In this document: positions 7,246-17,779 of the stretch, piece by piece
Numbering within the stretch: the first letter of the stretch is position 1
Layout of the letters: each line of letters starts with the position of its first letter
DNA from: Paulinella micropora
Taxonomy: Eukaryota > Cercozoa > Imbricatea > Euglyphida > Paulinellidae
NCBI GenBank assembly: GCA_019918135.1
Contig: WBZZ01006928.1
Location: forward strand, 1 to 64,000
Length of the DNA: 64,000 bases
Direction: 5' to 3'
Position numbers and translations under genes: made by a program
Notes under the pieces: generated by a model
The model's input: the letters and a program-made list of their open reading frames with translations, nothing else
What the model was told of the DNA's origin: nothing
Databases searched by the model: none

Positions 7246-9509
7246 TCAAGCTACACAGACAGCACAGTCGGCCGGCCCCAGGGCCTTGCTAGCGGCCTGG
7301 GTTCGTATGTAATATGTAGTTTTGAGGCCGAGCTGCCACGCGTAGAACAAAGCGCTGCTGACTCTGCGCTCGGTAGGATTTGTCACATGTAAATTGAGCG
7401 ACTGCGAGCCACACACGAATGGCCCGCGGTCGGCCGCCAAGTGCAGCTGCAAGCGCAAGGGGATCTCCCACACAGTCTTGTAGATTTTCCGGATGTCGTC
7501 GGGTAGGTCGCACCCTTGCACAGAACCACCGTCGGCAATGATCTTAGCCCTGAGCTGTTCGTTCCAGAGCCCGCGCTCTTCTAGCTCGCGCACCAAGTGC
7601 TTGTTCCACACGACGTGCTCGCCAGAGAGCACACGACGCACAAAGACGTTCGAGTGGGGAGGTTCAAACGACTCGAAATTACCCAGGATCTGAGCGGTCG
7701 TGGCAGTCGGCATGTAGGCAATTAGCTGCGAGTTTCGTAGCCCATACTTGGTGATGCTCAGTCGGAGCGAGTCCCAGCGGTCGTCTGTCTGCTGCCTACC
7801 GGGCCACAGATCGAACTGCAGGAGCCCCTGGCTAGCAGGAGACCCACCAAAACTCTTGTAAGCTCCCTTTTCCTGTGCCAGTTCACAGGACGCCCAGAGA
7901 GCACTATAGTACAGCTCATGCGCGATCTTGACATTGAGCTTCTGTGCCTCTGTTGAGTCCCATGGCATCTTCATCAGAGCAAACACGTCGGCCAGGCCAT
8001 TGACACCAAGCGCTACCGGACGATGCAAGAGGTTGCTGCGCCTGGCTTCCTCCGTAGGGTATTCTGTAATGTCGATGACAGTGTCGAGATTTCTGATGGC
8101 TACACGCACGCACGACCGCAGCAACTCGAAATCAAAGGACTTGCGGTCCTCCGACACGAACCTAGGCAGCGCAATGCTGGCCAGGTTACAAACACTGTGC
8201 TCGCCACACTCGCCACCCGAACTGTACTGAACCACTTCGGCACAGAGATTTGAACAACGAATCGTGCCCAAGTTCTTTTGGTTCGATTTCGCATTCACCG
8301 CGTCTTTAAACATGACGTAGGGACTCCGCCCGACTCGATCTGTGCACGGCAGACGGCACTCCAGAGCTCACGAGCCTTGACGGTGCGCCTCGCCAGGCCC
8401 AGCCTCTCGGCCCGCTTGTACTGGGACTCGAACTCCTTGCCGTGGAGAGCATCTAGATCACCTACGCCCGTCTCGTCCGGGCAAAATAGGGACCATTGTT
8501 CATCCCGTTCTACACGCTCCATAAACAAGTCATTGACAGTAAGTCCCAGAAACAAGTCCCGGGCGCGTAGTTCTTCAGAACCTGTTATCTTTTTGAGGTC
8601 TAACCATTCAAACACATCGGGGTGATGTACTGGCAGGTAGACTGCGATCGCCCCCTTTCGCTTCCCGGCCTGATTTGCGTAGCGAGCGGTCTCGTTGAGC
8701 ACTTTGCACAAGGGTACCACGCCGTCACTGTGCCCGCCCGTGCTGCGAATCAGGGAGCCCTTGGCCCTCACACAGCCGAGGTGCAGACCAATCCCGCCTC
8801 CTCCTTTAGAGATAAGAGCAGTGTTTTTGATGGTGTCGTAGATGTCACTCAGCGAGTCGCCCTTGACCGGGAGCAAGAAGCAGCTGGAAAGCTGGCCCGC
8901 TCTTCTCAGCCCGCTGTTAAACAATGTTGGACTCGCGTGAGTATAGAATTGCAATGACATGAGGTCATAGGTCTCTTTGATGCATTTCAGTGGCTCTTTG
9001 GACTCGCGGCGGTGAAGGTGAACGGCAACACGAAGCCACATGAATTGTGCAGTTTCACATGCACGGCCCTGGCCGTCTTTGAGCAAATAGGACTTGAGCA
9101 GGGTTGAATAACCGAAATAGTCATACAGCATGTCTCGGCGGGCCTCGATCATGGCGTTTAGCTGCCCGGCGTTCTGGTCCACGAATATGCTGTAAGCTGG
9201 CTCCATGCCCTGCCTAAGCTTTTCCATGGCAGCGCTGAAGGTTGGGGGCACTGCTTGGCGTGGTTGGATCCAATAGACGACCGCCCAAGGCTCCGTATTC
9301 CGGGTGCTGAATCGCGAGCGACGCACACGTTGACGCGGCCAGCGAGTCGAGTTCGCTCGTCGGCACGAGGTCGTACAGGCCCCCGATAACCCTTTGGGAG
9401 ACAAGAACGGGGTCAACGGCATGCAATCCTCGGACAGGCTAGCAATTCGCGCCAGAATTTTATCGAGCGAAACGGCCTGCGTAGATCCATTACGTTTCGT
9501 GACCTGCAT
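7246..9509 (-). pseudogene. ribonucleotide reductase large subunit (class I), frameshifted
   Basis: This enzyme makes deoxynucleotides for DNA synthesis. Family signatures are plentiful: KRNG near the N-terminus (the ATP-cone region), VIGGLYDLVPTSELD, the redox Cys in QLSSCFLLP (8880-8882), SKGGGGIGLHLG, the active-site NLCAE (Cys at about 8242-8244), HRPVALGVNGLADVF, MPTATTAQILGN, and a C-terminal CAVC pair suited to redox exchange. The length of about 755 codons is normal. Frames change near 9425, twice around 9250-9290, and at a GGG run (8320-8322). The ATG at 9509 gives a typical MQVTKRNG start. The upstream same-strand gene ends 42 bases before it. A giant-virus origin is inferred from the neighbours. 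Confidence 0.85.
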
Positions 9510-9551
9510 CGGTTTCTATACGTTTAGCTTCAGAACTTTTTTTTCTGTGCT

Positions 9552-9860
9552 CTACCGCAGCCCACGCCCAAAGGCCGCATCAGCCGCTAGAATTTCGCCT
9601 CGTCCGGTGAGGGCATAGGAAGCCCACAGGAGCCCGTGTGTTTTTCGGTGTTCTGCCCACCACGCCTCTCCACCGAAAAAGCCGGTCTGCTTGTCGTCAA
9701 GCGCTCCGCTCAGCCAAAAAACAGCGGGAATTGCGGCCAGTGCTTGCATCCAGGGCTGCGGCCTGTAGATGGCCAGGCCGGCCACCGCCAGTCTGGCCGG
9801 AAGGCACCCGCCAAAGAACAGTAGCGAGTTGTCCTCCTTATTTATTTGTGTGTCTGTCAT
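9552..9860 (-). CDS. small conserved giant-virus-type membrane protein
   Basis: This is a 102-residue protein starting at ATG 9858-9860. It contains FFGGCLPARLAVAGLA, then a hydrophobic segment, then GFFGGEAWWAEHRKTHGLLWASYA and DAAFGRGLR. The arrangement (F-G-C-x-P-x-R-L early, W-W-x3-R-x2-H-x2-L late) matches a small multi-pass membrane protein that I recall as widespread in nucleocytoviruses and of unknown function. Two or three membrane segments are visible. The gene is in tandem with, and 42 bases upstream of, the ribonucleotide reductase gene, with which it may be co-transcribed. It ends in TAG and has no frameshift. Confidence 0.5.
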   Translation of the reverse strand: MTDTQINKEDNSLLFFGGCLPARLAVAGLAIYRPQPWMQALAAIPAVFWLSGALDDKQTGFFGGEAWWAEHRKTHGLLWASYALTGRGEILAADAAFGRGLR

Positions 9861-9991
9861 GTTAGCTCAATCAGTCAGAAACTAAGATTAGACTTGATGT
9901 CGAAAGTTCAATTCTCTGATGTTGCTAAATCTCTGTCAGGCACCTCCTTTTTTAATACAAAAAGTTTTACAAGTTTCTTTTTTTGATGATT
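9861..9991. other. short intergenic AT-rich spacer
   Basis: This spacer lies between the membrane-protein start and the end of the helicase gene. It is T-rich near 9945-9985 and holds no recognised GATTTAAATC copy. Confidence 0.4.
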
Positions 9992-12900
9992 TTACACGTC
10001 CGCGTCATTAGTAACCTTTTGCCTCTTGGCAGGCGGCGGCTGGCTGCTGCTCCCTGGCCGGCGGCTGCCACGGCTCGCGGACGGGGGCTGCCAGAAGCCC
10101 ACGTGCAAGCCTTTCAGTTCACCGGCCTCCTCGGTTGCTACTACTTTGTACGACACGATCTCAGGCCTCTTACCATCCGCGTTCTTTGGCAGCCGCTTGG
10201 AGCCCGTCTTAACTAGTTCAAACCCGAACTTGGAGAGCAAGGACTTGAGGCACATCACGGCCTTCTCGGGCGGCTGGTCCGTGTGAGTAGTTCCGGGATC
10301 CCGCTGCGAAATCTCCAAGTCCCGAAAGAGCTGTGCTAACCGGCCGCCCGTTTTGTTGATCTGTACGTTGGTGAGCTGATGGGTGGGAGAAAGCAGGTCA
10401 GGCAGCTGGCAGCCAAGCAAGGACGCAGTTTCCCTGATGACGTGGTGAGCGACGGTCGCGAGCTTCACGTACTCGGTCACCTGCTTGCGCTGTTCCCTCG
10501 ATCCGCTAAACAGGGCCTTGTCGTCGGCCTCGACCGCGTCGGCCACGGGAGACAGGGCCACTTGCATCAGGCGCAGCGCGCGGCGCTGTTTGCGCATGGC
10601 CTTGTACTGTGCCAGCAGCTCGTCCGCGGGGATGGCCTTGCCGCTCAGCGCCTGTTCGCGCATAGCGTGCAGATAGCCAGGGTAGAGCTGCAGCGTCTCT
10701 AGCACCACTAGTTCAACTTGTATGTATTTACGCTTAGTGCCCTTCATGTTCTCGATGTCCTGTATGCGCTTCCGGGCATAAAAAGTGCTCCCGAGGTCCG
10801 CCCATTGATGTGCTGCGACAGCACAAACTGGAGCTCTTCGTCGGTGGTCTCGCGTGTCCCGGCCAGCTCGTCTTCTTCGTCTGCTTGCTTGGACTCCACC
10901 ACCGGGTCGCTGACCGGCCGCCTCAGCTCGTCGAGCGCCTCCCGCAGCTGCTCCTCTGGCGGAGGGTCGTCCATAACCAGTGCGTGCCCGCGCACAAACT
11001 GCTGGAACACGAGCTCGTTCCTGTTGTGCTCCATTTCCGTCTTGCGCGCCAGCAGGCATTCCACGAGGTTGGAATTCACCTCGACCGAGTACAGCTTTTT
11101 GCCGCTGGCGTCGACGACGTCCTTCCACCGGAGGCCAACGTCCATCATCAGGTATATCGCGTCCTTGTCTTTGGGATTGGAGCTGAGCGTCACTTTCCGG
11201 ATCTGCTGTCGCTTCTCGTTGAAGTTCTTGGCCAATTCCTTGTACACCCCGTCGTGCTGCCACGGCCGCACGGGCGCATTGTCGGAGCGCACGGACGGCG
11301 GCCGGAACCCCTCGCCAAAGTAGCAGTAGACTGTCCTATCCCGCACACGGCGCGCGCGCATAACCATCTGCCACAGGATCCTAGCGGGCGGACCACCCCT
11401 GGCAATGCTCGTCCCGTTCGCACAGTGCAGCATCACACACTCGATCGGTCCTGTAGGTCGGCCGCCACGCACAGCGAGCTCGTGTAGATCAGTATGATGC
11501 AGCCAGAAGTGTAGTCGCTTGGTTCCGAGGGCCTAAACAAGTTGTTAATGTTGGATATCATCGCCTGGCTCTCCTCCGGGGGAGTCTGCGCAGTCAAGAT
11601 CCGCACCCTAGCCCCGCGAGCCCAGATCGGGTCTACCTCCTCGACCTTGCCGTCTTCCCTCGTCTCGACTTTCTTCCCCTTGGCGTCTGGCCTCTCCGGA
11701 GCTTCGCCGGCCGCCACGAACATGTCGTAGATAGCCCTTGCTTCGCGGTTCGAGCGGCAGGGCACGAGCGTCTTTTTCCCTTCTCGCAGGTTAGTTCGCA
11801 GCTTCTCCAGCCAGGCCTCGAGCTTGCCTACAACCTTGATATCGCGCCTAAGGTGCGGCGGCACGTAGCGGTAGTCGTGGAACTGTACTTCGGATTGCTT
11901 TGCGATCCCGTTGGCGCCCACGAAGAAGTCGTAGCACGTAGAATCGGAAGCCAAGTCCTTGTCCATCACCAGGACGTGCGGGGTCTCTTTGCACAGCTTT
12001 TCGTAGATGGCGTTGTTCTCGCGCAGGTTCCAGCGGTTCGTCTGCATCGAGACCCGCTGGTCGGACAGCAGCCTGAACTCGTCCAGAATGAGCAGGTCGT
12101 AGCTGATCAACGTCCTTGCGTTGCCTTGGTTGACCACCAGACGGTGCAGGGACTCGTATTGCACGATAATCCGCTTGTGCTGGACAAGCAGCCACTAGCG
12201 TCCTCGGCGCGTTCATGTAGTTGGCCAGCGTAGAAATCTCGATGCCGTTCTCGCCCAGGAAGGAGGCCAGATCCCCGTTGACGCATGACGCCTGTGTCCG
12301 CCGGCCGGTCACGATGCAGACCCTGGCATCTGGGTTCGCCCGCAGCAGCTCCAAGATGGAATTCCTGGAAGCGTGCGACTTGCCTAGCCCCGTAATAGCG
12401 TTCACCAGCTGGTAGCGGAACTTGTCGAAGCTGATCGGATGCATGTACTTCTTCTTGTACACATCATCCTCTGTCCTGTAGATGCGGCAGTCTCAAAGCC
12501 CAGCTGCTCCGCCGGCGAGCCCTTGTCCTCCGCCTCCAGCAGTTGTTCGCGGTCGCCGTCCTGCGCAACCATGGGGCTGCGCTTCCAGCCGAGCCTAGTG
12601 AGCTTGGCAGCCTCGTGAGGTCCTTGCGGCCCTGGGGCCTCGTCTCTGTCTCGCCGTAGTCCACCGCGGAACAGAACTCCGCCAGCTCGCCTAGCATCGC
12701 CTCGTCCACCACGTTCTGTCTGTCCTCGATCACCAACGAGTCGTGGCGCAGGCAGATCGTCTCGCAGCCCTTGTCCCGGAAGAAGGCCATGGCGCGGGAC
12801 ATGACTTTCGCTTCGTAGCGAGTAGTCACAAAGTGCACGAACGCCCCCTCGACGTTCTTGTAGTTGATGTGCCTGACGCGGTCCCAGCCCAGCTTGCGCC

Positions 12901-13706
12901 TCTTCTCGCAGTAGTCCCACACCTTCCTATAGTGAGGCTTGAGCACCGCGATCGCGTGCAGGACCGAGTTGCGCAGCTCCCGGGCAAAACGGAATGGGGG
13001 CAGGCCCGCCAGGTCCCCGCCGTGCAAGATCCTGAGCAGTATCTCCTTGGCGCCGTCCCTCGACTTCCCGAAGACTTCAGCCGTCTTCTGCAAGCACTCT
13101 TCCCGGTTCTCTACAAGCTCGCGCAGGGCAGCCAGGGGGGCCGGATCGCTAGCCAGGCTTTCCGCCAGCCACAGCAAGAACACAGGCACGCTGTTGTTGA
13201 TGTCGACCTCCTGGCAGAACGCAGGCAGGGCCAGGCGGCGCAGGGCGATAGGCGCATTCTGCATCCCAGTCGTAGCGTAGGCCCGGCCGCCCTTGGTGCC
13301 CTTGCCGTAGCGGTAGTCAACGCAGTAGCCCCCAGTCGCGATCACTTCCTTCTGCATGCAGTCCAGCAGTTGCTTGTGAACGGGCGCCAGGCGCGGCTCG
13401 GCCAACAGGTCGCGGACGGCGGGCAGGTCCAATATCTCGTAGAACCTGTACACGGCTGCCCTTTTCGTCTTGTCTTTGCTGGTAGGAGCGGCCTTCTCGT
13501 CGGCCGACTCGTCGTCGCTGGCGGCCTGGACCGGGCTGGCGGCTCGCTGTCGCACTCTTCCGCTTCGCCGCCCGTGGCCGCCGCCGCTTGTTGTGCTTCT
13601 TTCTCTTGCGCCGCGCTCTGGCTCGCAGGGACTGCAGGGCGGGGCTTTCGTCGTCGTCGTCATCGGAGGCAGTGACGGGCGGCATGGCCGTCTTGTGTTC
13701 TTGCAT
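9992..13706 (-). pseudogene. giant TV-Pol-like polymerase / OBP-type helicase fusion, frameshifted
   Basis: About 1,235 codons are spread over successive frames. After a basic, acidic-patch N-terminus (ATG at 13704-13706), the first third resembles the TV-Pol polymerase family (related to family A and T7-like polymerases): QEVDINNSVPVFLLWL (motif A-like Asp at 13202-13204), AKEILLRILHGG (motif B-like Lys) and CLRHDSLVIED (motif C-like His-Asp at 12740-12745). Then comes a superfamily 2 helicase of the herpesvirus origin-binding-protein type: ITGLGKSHA (Walker A, about 12371-12396), LLILDEFRLLSDQ (DExx, about 12075-12092), RILTAQ, ILIYTSS and MRARRVRDRTVYCYFG (motif VI-like). A helical C-terminal region of about 380 residues ends in a basic KRQK tail. 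Frame changes fall near 13555, 12630, 12490, 12185, 11470 and 10805. Tight domain order on one strand argues for a single gene. Confidence 0.6.
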
Positions 13707-13762
13707 GTAGGCACCTACAAAAAAAGATGTGGCGGTCGTTCACGCACTCGAACGAGACAGCA

Positions 13763-13827
13763 AAATTTTGACGGGTTTTGCGGCAAATTTTTTTTGCAAG
13801 GCAAGAAATTTTGACTGGTTTGGCGGC
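13763..13827. repeat. two 22-base direct repeats upstream of the helicase gene
   Basis: AAATTTTGACGGGTTTTGCGGC (two mismatches between copies) occurs at 13763-13784 and 13806-13827, with starts 43 bases apart, inside a locally AT-rich stretch. It is directly upstream of the OBP-type helicase start. A promoter or a replication-origin site is possible; this is inference. Confidence 0.45.
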
Positions 13828-13984
13828 GCGGTAAAATTCCGGAAAAACGGCCTCGATATGTGGTAGGGAAAAATCGGCAATAGTTTCGTTCCGGCTGCGA
13901 CCACTTTCAATCAAGCAAAACTCGACTGTTCTGAGGATGACACGGGTGCCGTCCGTGACCGTAACGGTCTTCTAGAAATTCACT

Positions 13985-14110
13985 GGTGCGCCGGGCCCGG
14001 ATGCAGGCCATACACCTACAGCCATATCACTGCCTTTTTGTCCCGCACTACTGCCTTTTTGTACCATATCACTGCCTTTTTCGCCGTATCACAAATATTC
14101 GGCCATATCA
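13985..14110. repeat. short tandem repeats with TCACTGCCTTTTTG unit
   Basis: Three imperfect copies of a 20-25-base unit (CACTRCCTTTTTG) at about 14025-14092 are followed by ATTCGGCCATATCA. A related sequence lies in opposite orientation at about 17679-17705, so it is a dispersed repeat. Confidence 0.4.
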
Positions 14111-14535
14111 ACCCAAGGACCCAAGTACCGACCAAGACACGCAGACAAGGTGGCGACCGACACGACCGTACCACCAAGCGCCGACGGCTGACCGGCCAGC
14201 CGCTCGTCGACGAGTTCGCCCGTCCGACCGACCCGCCCGCCGTGCCCATAGTCCGAGCCACGTTCACCCTGGACACGCTGAAGCGGCCGTCGGCAGTCTT
14301 CTGCTCCTTACTAGTAAAATTGTACTTATTGATTAAAACAATCATAATTGTCCAATCTGCTCATTTATTAATAGTATTACGAGAACAACTTACTTTAATT
14401 AGTTTACAAACCACATTATTAACACAGTCCCGGCCTCGGAGTAGAGTCACGGTCAACCACTCGTACCAAGTGTTGCAGGGATGGATGCCCAAGGCTTCGA
14501 GGTCCTCCAGTGGGCGGGCCACTTTAGACTTGCCG
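14111..14535. other. intergenic region without recognised gene
   Basis: A GC-rich part (to about 14310) changes abruptly to AT-rich sequence (14320-14425). Short frames exist on both strands but none has recognisable features. Confidence 0.3.
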
Positions 14536-15528
14536 TCAAACTAACTGCCTCGCGGGTCGACACCGTAGCATTGGCCTCCATGGCGAGTATACACAGCGGA
14601 GCGGCTCTGTCGGATAGCCAAGCGGTACCACGCGTCTTCCGGGGCTTGCGCGAGACGTGGCCAACGACTGCCCGTGCTTCTCCAATGCGTCCAAGTACTC
14701 GTAGAACACGGGGACGCTATCCACTGACTTCTTGAAGTCGGAGCGCAGCCGTTCCTTGTACCGCTTTGGCGCGTCACACAAGTTGAACAAGGCCATGGCA
14801 AGGCACGCGTACGACTTGTCGAGACGGTAGCGCTGTACCACGGCCGTGCCCGCTGAGCGGGCTCCGGCACACGGCACAGCGCTAGAGTCTCCGACGGGCC
14901 TATACGGGGTGTCCTTGGCCATGACCTCCGTCTCGATAGTCCGCTTCCAATGCGCAGCCGCGTAGGTGCCCTCCTTGTCTTTCTATTCCAGTACGTCAGC
15001 CTTCGGCTCCAGTCTCCACGAGCGGCGCTTGGTCTTCAGGTCCTCCCAAGTAACCTTAATAGCGTCCCCGTCGCTCTCGTCCCAGTTGCATCGCTTCTTC
15101 TCCTCTGCCGTAGGGCGCTGTAGCTCGCGGTAGCGGAATAGTTTGTCGGTAAAGACGTGCGTGCGACGCCGCTTGCTGGGCCTCTCCTCCTCCACCTCCG
15201 GTGCAGGCGCGGTGGGCGCGGTCGGCAGCGGTAGCGGCGCGGGCGCGATCGGCAGCGGCGGGTCGACAGTAACGATATCGATGTCCTCTTCCTCGTCCTC
15301 CCCATCGCTCCCATCGTCCAGTCCGTTGGGCGCTGGCACGAACCGTGACAGAGTTTGTGCAAAGTCGCCGGGAAGGTCGACTGGCCCACGGGCATGCCTG
15401 CTGAGCATGCTATACCCACGGACGCAGCGCCCCCCTGGCAAACGAGCTCGCCCTCTGCAATTGGCGCTAGCAGTGGCCCGCTGTCGCCGAGGCTGCCCCC
15501 TTGCCGCTCGCTTGGTCGGCCACGCCAT
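14536..15528 (-). pseudogene. unidentified acidic nuclear-type protein with internal TAG
   Basis: The frame runs from ATG 15526-15528 to a TGA at 14536-14538 and is open except for one TAG at 14983-14985. The N-terminal half is basic, then Pro/Ala-rich with an acidic patch (GSDGEDEEEDIDI), followed by a KRRR nuclear-signal-like motif. After the TAG the same frame continues with protein-like sequence (WKRTIETEVMAKD, RYRLDKSYACLAMALFNLC), which indicates one gene of about 330 codons broken by a nonsense codon, or less likely a readthrough site. A second break near 14640 is possible because the last 40 residues look random. No family is recognised. It is the last GC-rich viral-type gene before the repeat arrays. 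Confidence 0.4.
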
Positions 15529-15604
15529 ACGCAACGCAGAGCAATGTCATGTACGCTATTACACCCGCACATACAAGCTGAAAACGCCCAACTTCAAACG
15601 AATC

Positions 15605-16120
15605 TATCTAAGCTAATCTTGAGTATTTTGGCGTAATTTTTGCTGCACTAGCTTCATCGTGACGCGGGCTATCTAAATCTACCCTCAATTCTTGTAGAGA
15701 CCCTCTGGGAAGCCGTCTAACCACTTGATCAAAATCACGGAAAAATGGGGCCGACCCCATTTTTCCAAGTGACCGTTTGCGACTAATCTCGGCCTGATTT
15801 TCAAAATTTTTGGTCGTGTTAGATTCTTCCTGGTCTGGGCTGTCTAAATCTACTCTCAATTCTTGTGGGTACGCTCGGGGCGCCGTCTAACCACTTGGTC
15901 AAAGTCACGGAAAAATGGGGCCGACCCCATTTTTCCAAGTGACCGTTTGCAGCTAATCTCCGCCTGATTTTCAAAAATTTTAGTGCGTTAGATTTGTCTT
16001 GATGTGGGCTATCTAAATCTACCCTCAAACCTTATGGGAACCCTCGGGGCGCTGTCCAACCACTTGGTCAAAGTCGCGGAAAAATGGTGGCCACCCCCAC
16101 TTTTCCAAGTCACTGTTTGC
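15605..16120. repeat. three tandem copies of a ~170-bp unit with internal hairpin
   Basis: Units begin at about 15663, 15838 and 16007 (GGGCTRTCTAAATCTACYCTCAA). Each contains a near-perfect hairpin; in copies 1 and 2 it is GGAAAAATGGGG, loop CCGA, CCCCATTTTTCC. The third copy is diverged. The spacing of 169-175 bases and the conserved hairpin indicate an array of a non-coding element. Confidence 0.7.
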
Positions 16121-16444
16121 AGCCAAACTACACGCAATTTGTGTGTGTGTAAGTAGAACGTGTTTATTTCAATGCAACCTTTCAGGATGTATATACACAC
16201 AGCACCAAACACCTGCAAACATGCCCAAAAACATCAAGGGTACCAATCCTGTCAGCTACCTGCTTCCCTGGTTCAACAGACCTGGGGTTCTGAGGCCAAA
16301 TTCCCCTTGGGCTCACGCCACGCCACAGTTACCCGGCGGGGCCAAAAATCCCACACACTGATTTTGCTCATTTCCTTTTTGCCACCCCTCCCCGCCACCG
16401 CCCACCGCTTACCGCAAAAATCAGTGCTTTTTCCGCCCAAAACT

Positions 16445-16590
16445 TGGCAGTGTTCTATCTCGGCCAATCCTGAAGCGTTTTGCGTAATTTTTGCAGCATT
16501 AGATTCATCGTGGTGCGGGCTATTCGAATATATATACTACAGAACAGGAGACCACCGGGAAGCCGTCCAACCACCCTTGTCAGAACCGAC
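16445..16590. repeat. diverged fourth copy of the ~170-bp unit
   Basis: TGCGTAATTTTTGCAGCATTAGATTCATCG and the later AGCCGTCCAACCAC match the start of the array at 15605-15720, separated by about 330 bases of unrelated sequence. It lacks the hairpin. Confidence 0.5.
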
Positions 16591-16749
16591 ACCTCCCGCC
16601 AGGTTCGCCACTACCCCACCCCACCCCACAAAATCCACGGTTCTGGCAGGTGCCACCGCCCACCCCTCTGTCGCTACCCTGGCAGCGGGGGCCTCCTCCC
16701 CCTCCCTTTAATCCAGCCACCTGAAAAATCCGGTGGCCGGTGCCGCTGT

Positions 16750-17672
16750 CAGAACCCACACCTGAGCCACTTTTTATTTACCTATATAAATAAATCCTAG
16801 TCTAGCAGAGGTTCTGACAGCCACCTCGAAAATCCAGTGGCAGGTGCCGCTGTCAGAACCCACACCTGAGCCGTTACGCTACGCTATAACAATAACTGGC
16901 AGGGTTCTGGCAGGTGCCACCACTCCCTCTCTGTCAGAACCCACACCTGAGCCGTTACGCTACGCTATAACAATAACTGGCAGGGTTCTGGCGTGGTGCC
17001 ACCTGATGCCAAGGCACCGGGGGGCCCCCTCCCTCCCCCCCCCTCTTTTTTTCCTTCTGGTGGTGCCACCGTGTCAGAACCCACACCTTGTCCGTTACTC
17101 TCCGCTATACTCATACTTGGCAGGGTTCTGGCAGGTGGCACCGGAGCCCACTGTGTCAGAACCCACACCTGGGCCGTTACGCTGCGCTATAACAATACGT
17201 GTAGGGTTCTGAAAGCCACCACCACCGCGGGGGAAAAAGAGGGGAGGGGTGGGGGGGGGTCCCCCGGGGCCGTGGCATCAGGGGCGGTGCCACCGTGTCA
17301 GAACCCACACCTGGGCCGTTACGCTGCGCTATAACAATACGTGTAGGGGTTCTGGCGTGGTGCCACCTGATGCCAAGGCACCGGGGGGCCCTCCCCTCCC
17401 CCCCTCCTCTCTTTTCCCGCCGGTGGCGAGCCTTGTCAGAACCCAGACCTTGGCCGTTACGCTCCGCTAATACCCATACCTGGCAGGGTTCTGGCAGGTG
17501 GCACCGGAGCCACTTTGTCAGAACCCACACCTTGTCCGTTACTCTCCGCCATACCTTACCTGGCAGGGTTCTGGCAGGTGGCACCGGAGCCCACTTTGTC
17601 AGAACCCACACCTGGCCGTTACGCTCCGCTATACTCTTATGTGGCAGGGTTCTGGCAGGTGGCACCAGCCGG
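16750..17672. repeat. minisatellite of ~70-bp units with inverted ends
   Basis: At least eight units start with GTCAGAACCCACACCT (16851, 16933, 17073, 17155, 17296, 17436, 17517, 17598; a partial one near 16754) and mostly end with GGGTTCTGGCAGG followed by GGTGSCACC. The outer bases of each unit are complementary (CAGAACCC and GGGTTCTG), so each can fold back. Some units are separated by C- or G-rich spacers of 70-80 bases that share CACCGGGGGGCCC. Short open frames here follow the repeat and are not genes. Confidence 0.75.
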
Positions 17673-17779
17673 ATAATACCAGGTGATATGGCCGAAATAG
17701 GCAATGTTGCGCCAAATGCCGAAATTCCCCGGGAAATGCCTTTTTCCCATGTGATACGCAAATGCCGAAATTACCCGAG

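Noticed and set aside
12743-13675. 310-codon plus-strand open frame
   Set aside because: It is antisense to the polymerase-like domain; no motif, and the sense strand has ordered catalytic motifs.
15605-17672. CRISPR-like array
   Set aside because: Repeat units are long, variable and directly abutting or separated by shared spacers; no unique spacers and no cas genes.
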